NCBI GenBank assembly: GCA_002409585.1
Contig: DHNP01000029.1
Span: 4,542 to 68,541, forward strand
Length of the DNA: 64,000 nt
Source: Ruminococcaceae bacterium UBA5413
GTDB lineage: Bacteria; Bacillota; Clostridia; Oscillospirales; Acutalibacteraceae
Direction: 5' to 3'
In this document: positions 59,438 through 64,000 of the stretch, piece after piece
Layout: every line of letters starts with the position of its first letter
How positions within the stretch are numbered: the first letter of the stretch is position 1
Translations under genes and position numbers: made by a program
Notes under the pieces: model-generated
Databases searched by the model: none
The model's input: the letters and a program-made list of their open reading frames with translations, nothing else
Told to the model about the DNA's origin: nothing

Positions 59438-61106
59438 CGCCAAATTAAAGGATGCAATAACATCAGCGGCCGGCACTGCGGCGGAGAAGGGCTTTTTACC
59501 GAAGGCAGGCCTGCCGGAGTTTACGCTTGAGATACCGTCAGACAGGCTGCACGGTGACATAGCTTCGAACGTTGCGATGGTTTCAGCAAAGGCGCTGCGT
59601 ATGCCGCCGCGCAGGATAGCGGAAGCCATTGCCGGCAGCATAGACCTCAGCGGCACATATTTTGAAAAGTGCGAGATAGCCGGCCCAGGGTTTCTTAACT
59701 TTTTTTACAACGCGAAGTTTTACACGGACGTACTAAAGGATATAAAAAACTGCGGGGCTGACTACGGCAAAAGCGACTTCGGCAAAAAGAAAAGGGTAAT
59801 GGTGGAGTATGTCTCCGCAAACCCTACCGGCCCCATGCACATGGGCAACGCGCGCGGGGGGGCTTTGGGCGACTGCCTTGCCTCGGTCCTCGGCGCCGCT
59901 GGCTTCGACGTGACAAGGGAATTTTATGTAAATGATGCCGGTAACCAGATAATTAAGTTCGGCCGTTCGCTTGAGGCGCGTTACCTTATGCTGTATAAAG
60001 GCGCGGACGCCGTTGAATTTCCGGAGGACGGCTACCAGGGTGAAGACATTAACGACAGGGCAAAGGAATTTGCGGCAGTTTACGGCGACAGGTATGTTAA
60101 TGAAGACACTGAGGTGAGGCAGAAGGCCCTTGTGGACTTTACTTTACCTAAAAATATTGAAAAAATGCGCTCCGACCTCAAAAAGTACGGCATAGTTTAT
60201 GATAACTGGTTTTTGGAAAGCACCCTCCATAACGACGGGGAACTTGACGAAACGCTGAAGATACTGAAAGAAAAGGGCATGACCTATGAAAAAGACGGCG
60301 CGGTTTGGTATGCCGCTAAAAAGTACGGCGCTGAAAAAGACGAAGTCCTTGTAAGGCAGAACGGCACGCCTACGTATTTTGCGGCGGATATAGCATACCA
60401 CAGGAACAAATTTGTAAAGCGCGGGTTTGAGCGCTGCATAGACGTATGGGGCGCCGACCACCACGGGCACGTGGCGAGGATGAAGGGCGCTATGGACGCC
60501 ATCGGCCTTGACGGCAGCAGGCTTGACGTTATTTTGGTACAGCTCGTGCGGCTTGTCAGGAACGGTGAAGTCGTCCGTATGAGCAAGCGTACCGGCAAGG
60601 CCATACAGCTTGCCGACCTGCTTGACGAGGTGCCGGTTGATGCAGCGCGGTTTTACTTTAATATGCGCGAGGCCAACACGCAGATGGACTTTGACCTTGA
60701 CCTTGCCGTAAGGAAGGACTCACAGAATCCGGTTTACTACGTACAGTATGCCCATGCCCGCATATGCAGCATAATAAAGAAACTCGCTGAAGACGGGATA
60801 CGCCCGCGCGACTGCACCGACGGGGAGCTTGCCCTTCTGACAGCTCCGGAGGAAATCGAGCTTATACGCCACCTTTCAGTATGCACAAGCGAAATCATAG
60901 CATCCGCTAAAAGCTACGACCCCGCGCGCATGATGAGGTATATCATCACGGCGGCTACGCTTTTCCATAAATTCTACACAGCGTGCCGCATAAAAGGCGA
61001 AGATGAGCCGTTAGCGGCGGCACGGCTTTACCTGTGTGAGGATACCGCGACGGTGATAGAAAACGTGCTTGCTATGTTTAAGATATCGGCTCCGGAAAAA
61101 ATGTAA
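59412..61106 (+). CDS. argS: arginyl-tRNA synthetase
   Basis: 564 residues. The N-terminal Add-1 domain is followed by the HIGH-like motif SANPTGPMHMGNARGG, the catalytic core, the KMSKS-like MSKRTGKAIQL and a DALR anticodon-binding domain (MRYIITAATLFHKFYTACRI). It charges tRNA-Arg. Start ATG 59412 lies inside the end of the DUF1934 gene, so translation is coupled. No T-box is seen in front of it. Confidence 0.97.
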   Translation: MSKIELLANAKLKDAITSAAGTAAEKGFLPKAGLPEFTLEIPSDRLHGDIASNVAMVSAKALRMPPRRIAEAIAGSIDLSGTYFEKCEIAGPGFLNFFYNAKFYTDVLKDIKNCGADYGKSDFGKKKRVMVEYVSANPTGPMHMGNARGGALGDCLASVLGAAGFDVTREFYVNDAGNQIIKFGRSLEARYLMLYKGADAVEFPEDGYQGEDINDRAKEFAAVYGDRYVNEDTEVRQKALVDFTLPKNIEKMRSDLKKYGIVYDNWFLESTLHNDGELDETLKILKEKGMTYEKDGAVWYAAKKYGAEKDEVLVRQNGTPTYFAADIAYHRNKFVKRGFERCIDVWGADHHGHVARMKGAMDAIGLDGSRLDVILVQLVRLVRNGEVVRMSKRTGKAIQLADLLDEVPVDAARFYFNMREANTQMDFDLDLAVRKDSQNPVYYVQYAHARICSIIKKLAEDGIRPRDCTDGELALLTAPEEIELIRHLSVCTSEIIASAKSYDPARMMRYIITAATLFHKFYTACRIKGEDEPLAAARLYLCEDTATVIENVLAMFKISAPEKM

Positions 61107-61161
61107 GCTTTTACACATTTTCCGCCTGGTTGCGCGGCGCTGCTGCGGAGTTCAATATATA

Positions 61162-61185
61162 AAGCCTGCGTACGGCAGGCTTTTT
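61162..61185 (+). terminator. intrinsic terminator after argS
   Basis: AAGCCTGC (61162-61169) pairs with GCAGGCTT (61175-61182) and a TTTTT run follows. Confidence 0.9.
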
Positions 61186-61214
61186 GGGGATTATATTTTT
61201 TGGGGGGTAGATTA

Positions 61215-61694
61215 ATGAAGCGCACCGACAAAACGAATTATTACCTTGACATAGCCGAGACTGTCCTTGAGCGGGGTACTTGCCTGCGCAGAAATTACGG
61301 AGCCATAATCGTAAAAAACGATGAAATCGTGTCAACCGGATACTCCGGTGCGCCGCGCGGCAGGAAAAACTGTATAGACATAGGCACCTGCAGGCGCAAT
61401 ACCATGGGTATTGCCCACGGCGAGCGTTACGAGCTGTGCCGTTCGGTACACGCTGAGATGAACGCTATTATAAGCGCTTCGCGCCGCGAAATGCTCGGAG
61501 CTACGCTTTACCTTGTGGGCAAGGACGCGCAGACGGGGGAGTATGTTGAACATGCCGCGCCGTGTTCAATATGTGAAAGGCTGATTATAAACGCGGGCAT
61601 ACTAAGGGTAGTCATACGTGAAAACCGGACCGAATATAATGTGGTGAACGTTTCGGACTGGGTTAACAATGACGAAACGCTTAAAGGCGATTAG
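61215..61694 (+). CDS. dCMP deaminase-family cytidine deaminase (ComEB-like)
   Basis: 159 residues from ATG 61215, with GGGGGGTAG ahead. Zinc motifs VHAEMNAI (His ligand plus catalytic Glu) and APCSICERLIINAGI (two Cys ligands) are intact. Basic N-terminal segment TCLRRNYGAIIVKND. dCMP deaminases make dUMP for thymidylate synthesis; ComEB is the Firmicute form. Stands alone between two terminators. Confidence 0.92.
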   Translation: MKRTDKTNYYLDIAETVLERGTCLRRNYGAIIVKNDEIVSTGYSGAPRGRKNCIDIGTCRRNTMGIAHGERYELCRSVHAEMNAIISASRREMLGATLYLVGKDAQTGEYVEHAAPCSICERLIINAGILRVVIRENRTEYNVVNVSDWVNNDETLKGD

Positions 61695-61746
61695 ACAATC
61701 TGCAGATAAAACCATAAATTACATATCTTTATGCCGGTACCTTATT

Positions 61747-61796
61747 CCTGCCGCCCCGATGCGCAGACTTTTGCATCGTGGGCGGCGGGATTTTTT
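61747..61796 (+). terminator. intrinsic terminator after the dCMP deaminase gene
   Basis: CCTGCCGCCCCGATGC (61747-61762) pairs with 61773-61789, with a one-base bulge and a wobble, and TTTTTT follows at 61791-61796. Confidence 0.82.
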
Positions 61797-62157
61797 ATTG
61801 GCAGAGCACCTACGCCCGCGCTATGCGGGCGCCTTATATTTTAATGGGCGGCTGTACGGCGGACGGCGTGTGCGGCAATTTCGGCACAAACTGAGCATTT
61901 AACATTTTATGGTATAAAAAATTGTTAATGGTGACTGAAACTGATTATTTAAGAGTGCAATTTAAAAAGGCGGCTTTGTTTCATCAATCTTGCCGCCATT
62001 TGTGGAAGCAGGGCGCTTTTCCTGATAAAATAGCCTTAAATTTTATACGCCTGCAGCACTTGCGCGCTATGCCTTTATATATCGGATTAATCATGATTGT
62101 TTTTGATTGGAAGAAATTAAAAAGTATATTGCGGGCGCCTTTTTAAAAGGAGAAAAT
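61797..62157. other. intergenic region before ackA with small hairpins
   Basis: No convincing gene. A perfect CGCCCGC/GCGGGCG hairpin lies at 61813-61831 and a GGCGGC/GCCGCC pair at 61969-61997. A 74-codon open frame starting at 61922 looks like chance (no ribosome site, no family likeness). The ackA ribosome site AAAAGGAG is at 62146-62153. Confidence 0.5.
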
Positions 62158-63408
62158 ATGAAGATTTTAGTCATTAACGCGGGAAGCTCGTCGGTGAAAT
62201 ATCAGCTAATAGATATGGATACCGAGAAAATGATTGCCAAAGGCCTTTGTGACCGCATAGGGGCCAACGGCTTTTTTAAACATGAAACAAGCGACGGCAG
62301 AAAAAAGCAGGTTGAAGTCGCCATTAAGGACCATGTCGAAGCTTTCAGGCTGATAACGGAAGCGCTTACGGATAAAAACGTCGGCGTAATCTCTGACCCG
62401 TCGGAAATTACCGCCGTAGGGCACCGCATTGCGCAGGGAGGTTCCCTTTTTAATAAGTCGGTATTGGTCAATGATGAAATAATTGACGGCATAGCAAGCC
62501 TTATTCCGCTGGCGCCGCTTCATAACGGCCCTGAGGTGGAAACAATCCGCGCGTGCCGCAAGGCGTTCGGAAAAGAAAAGCCCGAATGTGCGGTTTTTGA
62601 CACGTCTTTTCACTCGACTATGCCGCAGAAGGCTTATATGTACGCGATACCGTACAAATACTATGAAAAATATCACATCCGCCGGTACGGCTTTCACGGC
62701 ACGTCGCACCGGTACGTAAGCAGCCACTGTGCCCACCTTATGCACAGGACGCTTGAGAAAATGAAAATAATTACGTGCCACATAGGCAACGGCTCGTCCA
62801 TAGCAGCCATACAAAACGGGAAAGTAGTAGACACGAGCATGGGGCTGACGCCGCTTGACGGGTTTATGATGGGTACGCGCAGCGGTACGCTGGACCCGTC
62901 GGTCGTTACTTTTATCATGGAAAAGGAAAACCTTACGCCTAAGCAGATGAACGACATATTAAATAAGGAATCGGGCATGCTCGGCATTTCAGGCTACAGC
63001 GACGACCGCGACGTCACGAAAGCCGAAATTGAGGGTGACCCGAGGGCCATTCTCGCTCACAGCATGCTTGGTTACCAGATAGCAAAGTTCATCGGCTCGT
63101 ATGTCACGGCAATGAACGGCGTCGACTGCATAGCGTTTACGGCGGGGTTAGGCGAAAACCAGCCGGGCATACGCTATGATGCCTGCCAGTACTTTAAGTA
63201 CTTGGGGATAAAGATTGACGCGGCCGCAAATAACCGGCTTATCCACGGCAACGAAGGCAGGATTTCTACCGATGACTCGGCTGTTGCGGTATATGTTATA
63301 AATACTAACGAAGAACTCGTGATTGCCCGCGATACAAAAGAGATAGTTGATAAGCTTATTTATGCTTCGGCGCCGGACAAAACCCACGTTAACCCCGAGG
63401 ATGTGTAA
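62158..63408 (+). CDS. ackA: acetate kinase
   Basis: 416 residues from ATG 62158, with AAAAGGAG; an in-frame TTG 17 codons earlier has no support. ASKHA kinase motifs: VINAGSSSVKYQL, VGHRIAQGG, AVFDTSFHSTMP, RRYGFHGTSHRYV, CHIGNGSS and FTAGLGENQP. It forms ATP and acetate from acetyl phosphate, the last step of acetogenic fermentation. No phosphotransacetylase gene is beside it in the window. Confidence 0.97.
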   Translation: MKILVINAGSSSVKYQLIDMDTEKMIAKGLCDRIGANGFFKHETSDGRKKQVEVAIKDHVEAFRLITEALTDKNVGVISDPSEITAVGHRIAQGGSLFNKSVLVNDEIIDGIASLIPLAPLHNGPEVETIRACRKAFGKEKPECAVFDTSFHSTMPQKAYMYAIPYKYYEKYHIRRYGFHGTSHRYVSSHCAHLMHRTLEKMKIITCHIGNGSSIAAIQNGKVVDTSMGLTPLDGFMMGTRSGTLDPSVVTFIMEKENLTPKQMNDILNKESGMLGISGYSDDRDVTKAEIEGDPRAILAHSMLGYQIAKFIGSYVTAMNGVDCIAFTAGLGENQPGIRYDACQYFKYLGIKIDAAANNRLIHGNEGRISTDDSAVAVYVINTNEELVIARDTKEIVDKLIYASAPDKTHVNPEDV

Positions 63409-63453
63409 ATGTAAGAAGTGAACCCCCTGTATAACGGCCGGAGGCGGTGCTTT

Positions 63454-64000
63454 TCACACGCGGCTTTTGTGCTGCTGGGTGTACTGGCTGCACAGGTCGT
63501 TGACGTCTTTCTTTTCGGTGATTACGTCATTAAAAGCGCTGAGCGGCGCGAGCCTGCACAGAAAGTCAAGGCCCATTTTAGAAGTGTCGCACATAAGTAT
63601 GGATTTTTTACTGTTTGCGATGAACTGCGTTTTTACGTAGTACTCTGTTTCAGAGGCTTCTGAAGCGCCGTTGTCTACGCTGAAACCGCGGCACGACATG
63701 AACGCGATATCGGCGTTGTAGTGGCTTATGAAGTCTTTTGCCGAAAGCCCGACGAGGGACTTTGAGTTGTCGCTTAAGATGCCTCCCGTGCACATCAGCT
63801 GTATATTTTTGTAGTCTGACAGCAGCATGGCCGTTTTAATCCCGTTTGTTATGACTTTCAGGTTATTAAACCTTGCGAGCTTTTTTGCAAGCATGAAAAC
63901 CGTCGTACTCGAGTCTAAAAAAATTATCATGCCGTCCTGTATATATTTCAGGGCTATGTCGGCAATGACCTGCTTTTTAATGGAATTTTGGTTTTCGCGG
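63454..64000 (-). CDS. DeoR-family regulator, sugar-phosphate sensing domain (5' end outside window)
   Basis: The frame runs to the window end without a start, so the N-terminal helix-turn-helix is not visible. The visible part is the DeoR C-terminal effector domain: ALKYIQDGMIIFLDSSTTVFMLA, LKVITNGIKTAMLL, CTGGILSDNSKSLVG and KSILMCDTSKMG. These proteins sense phosphorylated sugars through an ISOCOT-like fold and usually repress a sugar operon. The target lies outside the window. It converges with ackA. Confidence 0.88.
   Translation of the reverse strand, partial: RENQNSIKKQVIADIALKYIQDGMIIFLDSSTTVFMLAKKLARFNNLKVITNGIKTAMLLSDYKNIQLMCTGGILSDNSKSLVGLSAKDFISHYNADIAFMSCRGFSVDNGASEASETEYYVKTQFIANSKKSILMCDTSKMGLDFLCRLAPLSAFNDVITEKKDVNDLCSQYTQQHKSRV

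Noticed and set aside
61922..62146. 74-codon open frame before ackA
   Set aside because: No ribosome site, no recognisable features, and it runs up to the ackA leader; likely chance.
1..64000. CRISPR arrays, insertion sequences, prophage genes, tRNA or rRNA genes
   Set aside because: Looked for and not seen: no regularly spaced repeats, transposase, integrase or structural phage genes, and no CCA-ended cloverleaf or rRNA sequence recognised.

Overview
The window looks like a chromosome segment of an anaerobic clostridial Firmicute. The signs are AGGAGG-type ribosome sites with frequent TTG and GTG starts, T-box leaders, sigma-A promoters of the form TTGACA-17-TATAAT, DUF1934-argS and rpsB-tsf gene pairs, LytS/YesM-type kinases, 2-hydroxyacyl-CoA dehydratase activase genes, and FAD-linked lactate oxidation with acyl-CoA dehydrogenase and Etf. 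A lactate-consuming butyrate or caproate producer (Oscillospirales-like) would fit, but that placement is inference. I see no rRNA, tRNA, CRISPR array, phage or insertion sequence.

Layout. 1-3.2 kb: sugar-sensing kinase (cut by the window edge), a membrane-anchored binding protein and an MglB-like lipoprotein. 3.4-4.8 kb: ECF sigma factor with an RsiV-like anti-sigma. 5-10.9 kb: sucrose/fructan locus (LacI repressor, HAD phosphatase, GH32 hydrolase, permease, C-terminally truncated binding protein) with matching operators at the promoter and inside the GH32 gene. 10.9-12.8 kb: two tandem T-boxes before a GlcD-type FAD oxidase. 13-15.1 kb: OmpR-type two-component pair. 15.2-20.5 kb: lone MazF, MBOAT/SGNH acyl-transfer pair, lysA with an overlapping 58-residue membrane protein. 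20.3-22.8 kb: feoAB. 22.9-28.3 kb: FadR/LldR regulator divergent from lactate oxidase, acyl-CoA dehydrogenase, EtfB and EtfA. 28.6-31.9 kb: ribbon-helix-helix protein and clpB. 32-34.5 kb: polar amino-acid ABC transporter. 34.6-39.9 kb: zinc phospholipase-like protein, luxS, LysM-G5-M23 peptidase, rpsB-tsf. 40-41.5 kb: diguanylate cyclase under a c-di-GMP-I riboswitch. 41.7-45.9 kb: activase pair. 46.3-50.8 kb: MORN protein, metallo-beta-lactamase-fold protein, small protein, CapA. 50.9-54.6 kb: Rrf2 regulator, a three-part fusion (acyl-CoA dehydrogenase, EtfA FAD domain, rubredoxin) and a flavodiiron protein. 54.7-64 kb: macrodomain, ridA, D-2-hydroxyacid dehydrogenase, ddl, murI, DUF1934, argS, dCMP deaminase, ackA and a DeoR-type regulator cut by the window end.

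The strongest candidate for an undescribed system is the Rrf2/fusion/flavodiiron locus. It encodes what looks like a complete electron wire from an acyl-CoA through FAD and a tethered rubredoxin to an oxygen- or NO-reducing diiron enzyme, bypassing EtfB and the NAD/ferredoxin branch. It contrasts with the conventional lactate oxidase/acyl-CoA dehydrogenase/EtfAB operon 25 kb away. Other notable signals are a second-messenger riboswitch on the gene that makes its ligand, an intragenic operator copy, tandem T-boxes with the same probable isoleucine specifier, and a MORN/metallo-hydrolase gene pair.
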